The notes: generated by a model not told the origin, from the letters alone. A DNA stretch of 64,000 bases from Pantoea cypripedii (GCF_011395035.1 NZ_CP024770.1:739047-803046); one strand, 5' to 3'. Shown: positions 50,011-59,169, counted from the stretch's first letter. Numbers and translations: made by a program.

Positions 50011-51500
50011 CGGGCAGCGGTTATACGCAAGGCCATACCTGGTTTACCCGGCAATGGCAGACGATCGCCTGAGCGCCAGGTCTGCGGCAGCCGCCGGGTT
50101 TCCATCTGCCATGCGTCAATGATATCGACGTGATATTCCTTACCTTGCGGCAGCATCGTCAGTAATTTGAAACCTGGCTGGCTCTCACCAAACCAGATCA
50201 GCCAGTAATCATCACCCATATGGCCAATCGCGGCATCCCAGTGGGAGTCTGTTTTCCTTGACCAGGGCGACAGGCGTTTTGGTTCACCTTCTTCCAGCAA
50301 TTGCAGCAGATAACCGATACGCGGGCTGCTTTCCCCTTTCAGTTTCCCGCCATGTGACCACCAGATAATGTCGTCGTCGCTGAGGTAACTTTCACCATGG
50401 GTGACATAGCCACCACGGCAGACGCCCTGCCAGGTGAGGTCGAGCATTTTACGCGCGGTAATATTGCCCCATCCCAGATCGACATCGCCCTCATAGCGGC
50501 ATTCATCAATCACCACCGGTTTACGGAAGGCTTCGCGCCAGCCGGGTACAAACCACAAATCGTGATGCTGGATGCTGGCATGGCTGACCCACGGCTGCTT
50601 CTGATCATACCAATGTGCATTGCTGGTGTAGTGCAGGGGAGGGTTGTGCCAGTTATGGATTGAAACCAGGTGCTGATACGGGTCTTCTGCGGTAATTTGC
50701 TGAAAAACATTGTCCCAGAACGACATCGGCTTTTTCAGCAGCAGGTCGAATTCATTGGCCAGTGACCACCAGACATTGCTGAAACTCGCCAGACGCGCCA
50801 CCAGATAGCTGACATAGCGTTGATCCACCTCATCATCCATTTCCGAGAAGCCCCAGCGGTCGTAGGGGTGAAAGATAATCAGATCAGCCTCAATGCCGCG
50901 TGCTTGCAGGGCATCGATCTGATTTTCCAGCTGACGGAAAAACTGGCAGTCAAAGCGGGTGAAATCGAAGCCAGAGGTGATGTCGCCGGGAAAAGGAAAA
51001 CGTTCCGGTTCCCGGAAGTTATAGGTGTAATGTTTCGGGAAAACACACATCCTGATTTTATTGAATGGCGAGTGTGAAAGTGACGCCAGCGTCTGCTCCT
51101 GTACCTCTTCCGACTGGTAATTCCAGACATACGCCGTGGTGCCAAAAGGATAATAGGGTTGCCCGTTGGCATAGCTGAAATGCCATGTCTCAGCCGATCT
51201 TACCGGCCCGGTCGCATCCTCGTCTGCTGCTACGCAAATCACTTCGCCCTGCTGGTTATGCAGGGCCGGATGGTTACTGGCGGTGGTGAAAGTCCAGCTG
51301 CCTTCACGCTCAGGCATAAAGCGAATCAGGAAACGCCCGTCATCGTCATAAAATCCCCGTACCGTTTTCTCTTCCTGCTGGTGGCGAAAGATGGCCGTGA
51401 TCCAGGTATCGGTAAAGTGACTGGCATCGGCATTGACCAGAAAAACAAATTCAGCGCGTCCCCACTGAGGAACATGCAGCTTTTGTGGTGAAACTAACAT
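50007..51500 (-). CDS. Apiosidase-like glycoside hydrolase (DUF5060-DUF4038-DUF5605 layout)
   Basis: A 497-residue protein. An N-terminal beta domain (residues about 1-90, like DUF5060) is followed by a TIM-barrel resembling the DUF4038/GH140 apiosidase group (YYPFGTTAYVWNY, then DRWGFSEMDDE, WWSLANEFDLL with a likely acid/base glutamate, and VVIDECRYEGDVDLGWGN with a likely nucleophile region), and a C-terminal beta domain. No signal peptide is seen, so it should act in the cytosol on imported glycosides. I chose the ATG at 51500, just after the stop of the transporter gene with AAGGAA upstream. GH140 enzymes release D-apiose from pectin side chains; this fits the locus, but activity is not proven. 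Confidence 0.8.
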   Translation of the reverse strand: MLVSPQKLHVPQWGRAEFVFLVNADASHFTDTWITAIFRHQQEEKTVRGFYDDDGRFLIRFMPEREGSWTFTTASNHPALHNQQGEVICVAADEDATGPVRSAETWHFSYANGQPYYPFGTTAYVWNYQSEEVQEQTLASLSHSPFNKIRMCVFPKHYTYNFREPERFPFPGDITSGFDFTRFDCQFFRQLENQIDALQARGIEADLIIFHPYDRWGFSEMDDEVDQRYVSYLVARLASFSNVWWSLANEFDLLLKKPMSFWDNVFQQITAEDPYQHLVSIHNWHNPPLHYTSNAHWYDQKQPWVSHASIQHHDLWFVPGWREAFRKPVVIDECRYEGDVDLGWGNITARKMLDLTWQGVCRGGYVTHGESYLSDDDIIWWSHGGKLKGESSPRIGYLLQLLEEGEPKRLSPWSRKTDSHWDAAIGHMGDDYWLIWFGESQPGFKLLTMLPQGKEYHVDIIDAWQMETRRLPQTWRSGDRLPLPGKPGMALRITAAR

Positions 51501-51501
51501 A

Positions 51502-52878
51502 TCAGGGTTCCTTAATCTGATGAGCAACGGAAGGTTGTGCGGGTGGAATGATTCGGGCCGCGGCACTGTTGTCTTCAAGGGATAAGAACATGATCAACAG
51601 CAGGCTGATGCCGTGGAAAATCGCGGGTACCCCGGCAATAAGGAAAATAATGGCGCTCATGGTCTGCGGCGAAACGGCTGCCCCGGCGTGATAACCGCTC
51701 AGGCTGAGCACCAGACCGACGAGCCCCCCCGCCAGTGCCAGTCCCACTTTCATTGAAAACAATGTCCCGGCGGCGATAAATCCGGACATTTTGATCCCGG
51801 TTTTGCGCTCGCAGTAGTCAGCACAATCGGAAGGCAGTGCCCATGCCATGATCGATCCCATTTCAGCAAACAGAACTGAAACCACCAGTAAGCCAACAGC
51901 CAGCCATAGCTGTTCCGGGCTGACAAAGAACAATGCCAGCGCCGCCAGGCCGCCGCCCATTTGGGCAAATTTCAGTGAACCCAGCGCGGACAGTTTTTTG
52001 CGCTTGATAAGCTGCAACGCGATCATCGGCGCGATGATGCCCGCGATAGCGGTGGCGGAGAGCAAGCCCGAGACAAAACTATCGCCCCGGTTCAGAAAAT
52101 ATTTGACGAAATAGATGGTGACGCTGCCTTTGATTACGAAGGCAATCGAGCTGGTTATTTTGAAAATGTAGAAAATCACCACCGGGCGGGCGCTGAGTGC
52201 GGCCTTTGCCTGCTTCATAAATGAGGTGGTGTTGGCCTGTTTTATCGGGCTGACACGTTCTCTGGTACCAAAAAAGCAGCTCAGCATAAACAGGGTCGCC
52301 AGCAGGGCAATCATGCTCATGGCTACCCTGTAGGCCGCAGCTTCATTCTCCTTACCGTACCAGGCCACGAAAAGCGGTACGGTCAGGGAGCAGATGAGAA
52401 AAGACATTTTTGCCAGCGGGAAGCGCCAGGCATTGGCGCTGAGACGCTCCTGCGGATCCGCGGTCAGCGAGGCCAGCAACGCCACGTAAGGCACTACGGT
52501 CGAGGCGTACATCAGGATCAGGAAAAGGTAAGTGGCATAGGCATAGATCAACTTGCCACTGGGGGAGAAATCGGGGGCGATGAACACCAGCAGGCAGGAG
52601 AGGCCATAAGGCACGGCCAGCCATAATAACCAGGGGCGGTAATGGCCGTGGCGTGTCGGGGTGCGGTCAGCAACGCTGCCAATAATCGGGTCGTATACCG
52701 CATCAACCAGTCGCGCGACCACAAACAGCAGCCCCATTGCTCCCGCGGAGATACCAAGGACGTCGGTATAAAAGTAGGGCAGGAACATCATGGTCATGCC
52801 CAGGAAGATGTTGGCTGAGGAATCCCCGAGACCAAAACAAATCTTCTCTCTGATAGTCAGTTTATGTACCTGTTGCAT
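51502..52878 (-). CDS. GPH-family sugar/glycoside symporter
   Basis: A 458-residue transporter with twelve expected membrane segments, of the glycoside-pentoside-hexuronide:cation symporter family (MelB, XynP, YicJ). The N-terminal KICFGLGDSSANIFLG and DPIIGSVADRTPTRHGHYRPW are the family's hallmarks. It lies first in an operon with the apiosidase-like hydrolase and ends 1 base before it, so it probably imports the glycoside that the hydrolase cuts. The perfect palindrome TGAATATATATTCA abuts its RBS (AGAGG). Confidence 0.88.
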   Translation of the reverse strand: MQQVHKLTIREKICFGLGDSSANIFLGMTMMFLPYFYTDVLGISAGAMGLLFVVARLVDAVYDPIIGSVADRTPTRHGHYRPWLLWLAVPYGLSCLLVFIAPDFSPSGKLIYAYATYLFLILMYASTVVPYVALLASLTADPQERLSANAWRFPLAKMSFLICSLTVPLFVAWYGKENEAAAYRVAMSMIALLATLFMLSCFFGTRERVSPIKQANTTSFMKQAKAALSARPVVIFYIFKITSSIAFVIKGSVTIYFVKYFLNRGDSFVSGLLSATAIAGIIAPMIALQLIKRKKLSALGSLKFAQMGGGLAALALFFVSPEQLWLAVGLLVVSVLFAEMGSIMAWALPSDCADYCERKTGIKMSGFIAAGTLFSMKVGLALAGGLVGLVLSLSGYHAGAAVSPQTMSAIIFLIAGVPAIFHGISLLLIMFLSLEDNSAAARIIPPAQPSVAHQIKEP

Positions 52879-52886
52879 ACGACCTC

Positions 52887-52918
52887 TGAATATATATTCA
52901 ATGTAGGGTATTTATTCT
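52887..52918. promoter_or_regulatory. Operator palindromes before the GPH symporter gene
   Basis: The perfect palindrome TGAATATATATTCA (52887-52900) ends right at the RBS of the symporter gene. A partial copy, AGGGTATTTATTCT, lies 18 bases further upstream (52905-52918), the same two-site layout as before aptA. Confidence 0.75.
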
Positions 52919-53465
52919 ATTGTGCAAGGTACGGGTAACATCCTGCCAGTATGACGGTGTAAATCTGCCAGAGGAATCACAAAAAAAGACGATTTTCTAC
53001 TCAAAAGCAAGATTTAAGTGAATGCGTCAATTGGCTGAATTTATGGATATATCGATGATGGGTTTTAATTTTTATTGTTTGAAATCAGTTAATTTTGGGG
53101 GTGTGATGACAATGATGGGATAGGTCTCGTGATTAATTGTACTCATCAGTAACTTTTGTTCTGAGCTAAAAAAAACTCCTCACTTCCATCCTATTCCCCT
53201 CGCAGAGTGAATATTTGTTCAGAGGAAATTGTCTTATTGAACATATGAGCATAGTTAATTCATCTGTGTGTGAGTGTTTCGTGCTTTTTACTGTTTTTAA
53301 GGTGATCGGGATCCCGTATTTAGCGATATTCCCTAACATTCGATTTACCTTGTCTTATACATTTGTTCCATCAATGAGTAAATGTTCAATGGGTCTGATG
53401 CCAGAGATTCCCGCTATCAGACCAATGACGTTAAAACAATTAAAACTCACTACGGGATGGATTTT
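52919..53465. other. Divergent promoter region between the two transporter genes
   Basis: About 550 bases without a convincing gene. It contains operator-like boxes TGAATATTTGTTCA (53208-53221) and TGAGTAAATGTTCA (53375-53388), plus a weaker one at 53238-53251. The first is followed by AGAGG as at the other promoters, but no long frame starts there. Confidence 0.5.
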
Positions 53466-54719
53466 ATGGAATTACAGATACTTAAGAAGACATCTTTAAC
53501 TGAACGGTCCTACACCATTTATTTGATTTTCATCGCCTGTATTGGCTGGTCGCTGGCATCTTATGACGTTAATTTGCTGGTGCTGGCGTTACCGGAGATG
53601 TCCAGAGAGTTGCAGATATCCGAACAGATGCTCGGTATTTTGGGCTTTTTTGTCTATGGCGCTCAGTTTCTGATTACCCTGGTCGTGGGTTACAGCATGG
53701 ACAAAGTGGGCCGCAAGCTACTCTGGATGATTTGTTTATGCGGCACGGCGTTATTTACCGGGGCAACCTACTTTGTTGATAGTTTCTGGCAGCTGGTGCT
53801 GGTCCGTGCGCTGGCGTCGGGGCTGGCTTATTCCGAACTGGCGGTGTCGATCACGCTGGTGAATGAACAGCTGCCATCGAAAAATCGGGGATTACTGTAT
53901 TCCATTGTCCAGGGCGGCTGGCCGTTAGGGGTTTTCTTTGCCTCGGCGGTGTATATGGCGTTTGGCCATCTGGGCTGGAGAACGGTGTTTTTATTGGGCA
54001 CCATCCCGATTGCGGTGGTTATTCTGGGACGTGTTTTTATTAAAGAATCAGAACGTTTTGAGCAGGAAAAATTAACCGGTGGCGCGAAAAATAACCCCGT
54101 CAAAGAGATTCTGTACTCCCCGGTTCTCAGAAAGCGTATTGCTACCATGTCGGTCTGCTGGATTTCTTATGGTATCAGCTATGTTGCCAGTAATTTTTAT
54201 ATCACCTGGTGGCTGACGCAACGTAAGGGATTTAGCGGCAGCCAGGCCAGCGAACTGATGTTGTATTGCGGTTTCATTGGCTTCTTCTTCTACATTATCG
54301 GTGGCTGGCTGGGGGAGCACTTTGGTCGCAAAAAGGTCATTACCTTTGCGGCGTTGTCAGTGGCCCCACTGAGCCTGATTTTGCTGTTCAGCGAGAGTTT
54401 CTGGTTGGTGGTGGCGGTTTACTTCCTCATCTTCCAGGTGACGAACGGCATCTGGGCATCAGCAGGTTACGTTTATCAAAGCGAAAGTTTCCCGACACGG
54501 GTGCGTGGCACCGCCATCGGTTTTCTCTCGTCTATGATGGTGCTGGGTTTTGTTCTGGGCAGCCTGCTGTGGACGCTGGCCAGTTCTCTGCACAATGCGT
54601 CAGCCACCTGGGTGATCGTGGCAGTGATAGGCTCCATTGGCATGTGGGCAACTCTCTTCCTGAAAGAGATTAAAACTGGCCAGGATATCGATGCTGAATT
54701 TGATGGTCAGATGGGGTGA
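53466..54719 (+). CDS. MFS transporter (NanT/aromatic-acid symporter style)
   Basis: A 417-residue major facilitator with twelve membrane segments. The loop after segment 2 reads GYSMDKVGRKLLW, the MFS signature, and a second one, GWLGEHFGRKK, follows segment 8. Segment order and GLAYSELAVSITLVNEQLP resemble acid-sugar and aromatic-acid symporters. I chose the ATG at 53466 (MELQILKK); 53457 is possible. Its stop lies 2 bases before the start of the lactonase-like gene, so it may carry the substrate of that enzyme, for example apionate or its lactone. The ligand is inferred from position. Confidence 0.83.
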   Translation: MELQILKKTSLTERSYTIYLIFIACIGWSLASYDVNLLVLALPEMSRELQISEQMLGILGFFVYGAQFLITLVVGYSMDKVGRKLLWMICLCGTALFTGATYFVDSFWQLVLVRALASGLAYSELAVSITLVNEQLPSKNRGLLYSIVQGGWPLGVFFASAVYMAFGHLGWRTVFLLGTIPIAVVILGRVFIKESERFEQEKLTGGAKNNPVKEILYSPVLRKRIATMSVCWISYGISYVASNFYITWWLTQRKGFSGSQASELMLYCGFIGFFFYIIGGWLGEHFGRKKVITFAALSVAPLSLILLFSESFWLVVAVYFLIFQVTNGIWASAGYVYQSESFPTRVRGTAIGFLSSMMVLGFVLGSLLWTLASSLHNASATWVIVAVIGSIGMWATLFLKEIKTGQDIDAEFDGQMG

Positions 54720-54721
54720 AT

Positions 54722-56608
54722 ATGAACCAGCTGATTGAATGTTACGGCACGGATCAACCCCTGGTGATCCCGGAGATGATTGCATATGGCGCATGGCAAC
54801 TGGAGTTAATTGCCGGAGACATCCGGCATATTCGTTACCGGGGCAGCGAGGTGATTCGCTCGGTGGGGTATATCCTGCGCGATGACAACTGGGGTACCTG
54901 CCCCATGGTGCTTCAGCAACTGAATATCGAGAGGATGGATGAGGGTATTCAGGTGGTCACGATTAACCAATGTCAGATATCCGCTCAGAACAGGGCAACG
55001 CTGAAACGCGTGTTACGCATCACCAACGACAATATTCATGTCCAGGCTGAATTGCAGGCTGAGGAGAATTTCTCAACGGCACGCTGTGGTTTTACCGTGC
55101 TGTATCCCCTGGTGGGTGTGGTGGGATCACCGGTGGACGTGTTGCACAGCAATGGTGAAACTGAGCAGGGACGTTTTCCGGTAAATATTGAACCCTGGCA
55201 ACCGTTTAAAACTATTCAGCGCCTGGTTTATCAGCATGGTGATGGCATTGAGGTTGCGACCGATTATCAGGGCGATATTTTTGAAATGGAGGACCAGCGG
55301 GCATGGATGGATGCATCGTACAAAGTCTATTCCCGTCCGCTGGAATATCCCTGGCCCTATATCGTTGATGCCAGCCAGCCGCAGCGACAATCCATTCGCC
55401 TGACGGCACGACGGGCGACAACGCCAGTGATGCCCGCTGCAGATGTGTCCACAACAGCGGAGATGACCATGCCCGTAACGGGCATTCTTATCACGGCTGA
55501 GATGTTGCAGGATGTCGATGCGTTGGTGGGGTTGTTGCGGGAAATGAATCCCGGTTATGTGCTTTTTCACTGCCATCCGGCACAAGAGGGCTACCAGCCT
55601 CTGGCAACCTTGTCAGGTGTCCTGAGGCAACTTGCTGGCATCGCGCTGCATCTTGAGTATGTGTTGCCCATCGCGCGGCACGATGATTTCCGGCGTCATT
55701 TTGCTGAACTGGCAACGGTGTCAGAGACACAGCGCATCAGCCCTGCCTGCATCATTATTTCTCCTGCCACCGATCTGAAATCCACGCCACCTGGCAGCGA
55801 GTGGCCGTGGTGTCCGGCACTGGACGATATTTTTAGCGCCGCCCGCGCTATTTTCAGGGATGTGAAGCTGGGAGGTGGGATGATCAGCTACTTCACGGAG
55901 CTGAACCGTAAGCGGCCGCCGCTTGAGTTAATAGATTTTGTGACACATGCGACCTGCCCGATTGTGCATGACGCGGCGGATCGTGCCGTGATGCAGACGC
56001 TGGAATCGTTACCCTATATCACCCAATCGACGCGCGACATCATTGGCAGCCGCCTGCCATATCATCTTGGTCCTGCCATGATTAGCATGCGTGACAACCC
56101 TTATGGTGCAGCGGTTTACCCTAATCCTGACAATATCAGGGTGACGATGACCAGCAGCGACCCGCGACAAAAAGGGCGCTTCTTCGCCAGCTGGCTGGTG
56201 GGTTATGTCGCGCAGCTAAGCGGCGCGGATATCAGTCACTGGTGCCCAGCCGGGATACTGGGTGATATCGGGCTGGGACAGATCAACGCATCGGGTTTCT
56301 CGGCTTATCCGGCATGGCAGGTGGTTAAGTTTCTGGCCTCTCAGGCAGGAAGTTACGTTCGTGTGCTGCCAAACGATCATCCCGATGTGGTGGTGCTGAC
56401 ATTCTCTGGTCAGCAGACCGCCTGGCTGGTGGCCAGCCTTAGCCCCACACATCAGAAGTGGGTGCTTGAATGTGGTTCTGCGCAGCTGTTATTCGGATTA
56501 GGGGGTGAGGTTCGCCAGCGTCAGGAACAGACAGATATCGAACTGGCGGCGTTTGGTGTGGTTTGCTGTCATTCTGAGCAGCCAGTCTTACCGCATCGAC
56601 TCATTTAA
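54722..56608 (+). CDS. apnL: D-apionate lactonase-like protein
   Basis: A 628-residue protein without signal peptide. The first 240 residues are a beta-rich domain with CGFTVLYPLVGVVGSPVDV, FEMEDQRAWMDASYK and PLEYPWPY; these match my memory of D-apionate lactonase ApnL, which opens apionolactone in the oxidative D-apiose pathways of rhizobia and others. A barrel-like middle part (about 250-550) and a small C-terminal beta domain follow. Start: ATG 54722 after GGGG; a GTG at 54716 overlaps the transporter stop. The rest of the oxidative pathway (apiose dehydrogenase ApsD, ApnO) is not in the window, so the job here is uncertain. Confidence 0.7.
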   Translation: MNQLIECYGTDQPLVIPEMIAYGAWQLELIAGDIRHIRYRGSEVIRSVGYILRDDNWGTCPMVLQQLNIERMDEGIQVVTINQCQISAQNRATLKRVLRITNDNIHVQAELQAEENFSTARCGFTVLYPLVGVVGSPVDVLHSNGETEQGRFPVNIEPWQPFKTIQRLVYQHGDGIEVATDYQGDIFEMEDQRAWMDASYKVYSRPLEYPWPYIVDASQPQRQSIRLTARRATTPVMPAADVSTTAEMTMPVTGILITAEMLQDVDALVGLLREMNPGYVLFHCHPAQEGYQPLATLSGVLRQLAGIALHLEYVLPIARHDDFRRHFAELATVSETQRISPACIIISPATDLKSTPPGSEWPWCPALDDIFSAARAIFRDVKLGGGMISYFTELNRKRPPLELIDFVTHATCPIVHDAADRAVMQTLESLPYITQSTRDIIGSRLPYHLGPAMISMRDNPYGAAVYPNPDNIRVTMTSSDPRQKGRFFASWLVGYVAQLSGADISHWCPAGILGDIGLGQINASGFSAYPAWQVVKFLASQAGSYVRVLPNDHPDVVVLTFSGQQTAWLVASLSPTHQKWVLECGSAQLLFGLGGEVRQRQEQTDIELAAFGVVCCHSEQPVLPHRLI

Positions 56609-57651
56609 CGGTGATTCCTTTCATGCTCGATAAGCCACTCTTTGCGTGAGATACCACCACCATACCCGCTGATGCCGCCATCTTTACCCATAATTCTGTG
56701 GCACGGAATGACAATCGCAATACGGTTTGCTGCATTCGCTGCGGCAACTGCGCGTGCAGCATCGGGTTTATTCAGGCGCAGCGAAATATCCTGATGGCGT
56801 GAGGTCTGTCCATAAGGAACAGCCCGTAGCGCCTGCCAGACGGATCGTTGAAAATCACTGCCCGGGGTATCGAGTATGAGATCAAACTGCTGACGTGTTC
56901 CGGCAAAATATTCGCTGATTTCTTTAACTGTCTGCCGTGTATGACTGTTTTCTCCGGTGACAATTTTGGCGTTCAGTAAACGCTGGATGTCGCGAAACTC
57001 AGTTTCTAATAACCGGCGATCGGTAAACTCCAGCAGGCAGACTCCCTTATCCGTGGCGCAGACGAACATCGGACCCAGCGCAGTAGTAAACCGGTGAATG
57101 ACAATGACCTGCGTGGTCTGAGTCGGAGCGGCGCCAGTGAGCCGCTTGTAGGTGTAACCAAACCCGCTTAAGGATTCGTAGCCATTGTCCAGAGCGACAT
57201 CCGTTGCCGCACGTCCACTTTTCAGCTCCTGAAGGGCGATATTTACCCGCTGCATTCGCTGAAAGGCCTGAAAAGTGATGCCGTGATGTTGCAGGAACCA
57301 GCGTCGCACCCGCTCCGGGCTGATCCCATGTCTACGAAGATCCGCGTCGGCTATGCGGGATTTGATATCGCGCCTGACAAGCGCAAGCGCCTGCTCGACA
57401 AATAATGGCGCGCTGTGCGCATTTTCAGCTGGTCGACAGACTTTACAGGGACGAAAGCCAGCTGCCAGGGCAGATTTAGCATCTTTATAAAATTCAACGT
57501 TTTCACGTTTGGGCTTTCGCGCCCGGCATACCGAGATGCAAAAGACGCCTGTCGTTTTGACGCCAACAAAAAACACACCCGTATATTCTGCAGCGCGTTC
57601 AAGTAATGCCTGATACCAGACATCACACAGATCATTATTGACAACTTTCAT
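56605..57651 (-). CDS. ada: Ada: methyl-phosphotriester/O6-methylguanine repair protein and regulator
   Basis: A 348-residue Ada-type protein. The N-terminal zinc domain has four cysteines (FCISVCRARKP and FRPCKVCRP); one of them accepts methyl groups from DNA phosphates and turns the protein into an activator. An AraC-type HTH region follows (LRRHGISPERVRRWF, then ALDNGYESLSGFGYTYKRLTG), and the C-terminal methyltransferase has the active-site motif IVIPCHRIMG near residue 315. I chose the ATG at 57651 (MKVVNNDLCD), which overlaps the upstream gene by 17 bases. It is convergent with apnL, overlapping by 4 bases. Confidence 0.9.
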   Translation of the reverse strand: MKVVNNDLCDVWYQALLERAAEYTGVFFVGVKTTGVFCISVCRARKPKRENVEFYKDAKSALAAGFRPCKVCRPAENAHSAPLFVEQALALVRRDIKSRIADADLRRHGISPERVRRWFLQHHGITFQAFQRMQRVNIALQELKSGRAATDVALDNGYESLSGFGYTYKRLTGAAPTQTTQVIVIHRFTTALGPMFVCATDKGVCLLEFTDRRLLETEFRDIQRLLNAKIVTGENSHTRQTVKEISEYFAGTRQQFDLILDTPGSDFQRSVWQALRAVPYGQTSRHQDISLRLNKPDAARAVAAANAANRIAIVIPCHRIMGKDGGISGYGGGISRKEWLIEHERNHR

Positions 57652-58411
57652 CGATAAAAAGTCCTTCAAACGTCTGATGCGACCGGATCGCATACATCAA
57701 ATCAGTCAGCTTTGACTGAAGGGCCGAATGAACAAAATTACCCATAGAAATGCGGCTTACCCCTGCCAGTTTCAGCCTGCCGAACGACGGAAGGTCTGGC
57801 ATACACATGACATTCAGGTGCAGATCAATGGCTTCAGCAATGAGGCTCATGTCTATCTCTGACGTCAGGCAGGGAACAAAAAGGCCGTCAGCACCTGCGG
57901 CTTTATATAGCTGACCGCGTAATAACGTCTCCTGTAACGCTCTTTCATGCCCGAGCAGGTATGTATCAGTACGGACGTTCATAAACAGGCCATACCCCTC
58001 ACTTTTGAGCGCGTTGCATACCGATTTTAGCCTGGCGGAGAATGCAGATGCATCATCAAGCTGACGAACCTGATTGATGACTCTGCTGTCTTCAAGGTTG
58101 ACTCCGGATACGCCTGTCTGGGCAAGGCGTTTGAGATTGGCTGTTATCTCCTCAGCTGAATCACCATATCCTGCTTCCATATCTACGCTCAATGGCAGGT
58201 TACTGACCGCCCGGATGCGGATAACCCTATAAAGTAATTCATCAAACGGCATGCTCTGACCGTCTTCATATCCTAATGTGGCAGCTATTGCTGCGCTGGA
58301 GGTTCCCAGCGCCTGATAACCGGCTTTTTGCGCTGCGACAGCACTGGCGGCATCCCATACGTTAGCGATAAGTAAAGGTTCATTTTGGTTGTGGAGTTCT
58401 GCAAAGTTCAT
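57635..58411 (-). CDS. Isocitrate lyase/PEP mutase-family protein
   Basis: A 258-residue TIM barrel of the isocitrate lyase/phosphoenolpyruvate mutase superfamily. Landmarks are LLIANVWDAASA near residue 14, LGTSSAAIAATLGYEDG, VDMEAGYGDSAEEI with metal-binding acids, and GVNLEDSRV. The catalytic KKCGH cysteine of true isocitrate lyase is absent, as in the small subfamily. Such proteins break or make carbon-carbon or carbon-phosphorus bonds; the reaction here is unknown. It is followed by ada with a 17-base overlap, probably one operon. Confidence 0.87.
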   Translation of the reverse strand: MNFAELHNQNEPLLIANVWDAASAVAAQKAGYQALGTSSAAIAATLGYEDGQSMPFDELLYRVIRIRAVSNLPLSVDMEAGYGDSAEEITANLKRLAQTGVSGVNLEDSRVINQVRQLDDASAFSARLKSVCNALKSEGYGLFMNVRTDTYLLGHERALQETLLRGQLYKAAGADGLFVPCLTSEIDMSLIAEAIDLHLNVMCMPDLPSFGRLKLAGVSRISMGNFVHSALQSKLTDLMYAIRSHQTFEGLFIDESCQ

Positions 58412-58661
58412 ATCGACGTCCTCTTAATCAGGTCGGAAATGAATCTAAGCATTCAGTAAAAACGGCACAACCGAAATTCAGACGACCATTTTTTAGCAAG
58501 GTTGGATCAGGTCAGTTTGGTCTGCGGGGTTGACCTGGTCATAATTTTTCAAGGTCTGCTTCTGGCACGAGGCAGTCAGGGGAATGACATCCTCGTTGGC
58601 TTAGAGTGAATGGCGTGCCTAACCTTTCCGGCGCGGAACAGCTTTGAAATTTGCAGGCGGC

Positions 58662-59096
58662 CTAATATGACCTCAGCAAATAAGGTGACAGAAAATCCTC
58701 TACTTCTTCTTTGCCGATACCGAGCGTATAGCTGATACCTGCATTCTTTAAAATATTGAGTCCTGCCCCCCTGTTTCCTGGGTGCGGATCTTCTATAGCA
58801 ACATAGATATGTTGTGGCTTCAGCTCAGTGAGGGTTAAAGCACAGGAGGGGGTTCTGCCTTCAAAGGAGCAGGGTTCTAGCGTAACAAATATTTCACATT
58901 CACCAATCGGAAAGGTGAGTCTTGAAATGGCGTCTATCTCAGCGTGATGGTGTCCTGGAGATTGTGTGAAACCTTTGGAAACCACATGACCTTCATGGAC
59001 AATCACGCATCCTACAGGTGGATTTGGTCTGCATACGGGTAATGCCTGACGGGAGTATTCGAGTGCCAGCAACATGAATTCCAGATTTTTGCTCAT
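58662..59096 (-). CDS. RibD-like deaminase domain protein
   Basis: A 144-residue protein of the cytidine-deaminase fold, equal to the deaminase half of RibD. Zinc and catalytic residues are HHAEIDAI (His-Ala-Glu) and EPCSFEGRTPSC (Pro-Cys then Cys), preceded by RPNPPVGCVIV. RibD deaminates a pyrimidine precursor of riboflavin; the reductase half is missing here. It could aid riboflavin synthesis, make a related pyrimidine or pteridine product, or act on another base. It stands alone, 250 bases after the PEP-mutase-like gene. Confidence 0.83.
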   Translation of the reverse strand: MSKNLEFMLLALEYSRQALPVCRPNPPVGCVIVHEGHVVSKGFTQSPGHHHAEIDAISRLTFPIGECEIFVTLEPCSFEGRTPSCALTLTELKPQHIYVAIEDPHPGNRGAGLNILKNAGISYTLGIGKEEVEDFLSPYLLRSY

Positions 59097-59169
59097 ACAC
59101 TTTTTCTGCCTCAGTATCTAAGTCATAGACTTATGATTTTTAAGCTATCATGCATGAAAGCAGGCTCTG

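Noticed and set aside
53215..53499. 94-codon frame before the MFS transporter
   Set aside because: It starts with TTG, runs through operator boxes and into the transporter gene in another frame, with odd composition.
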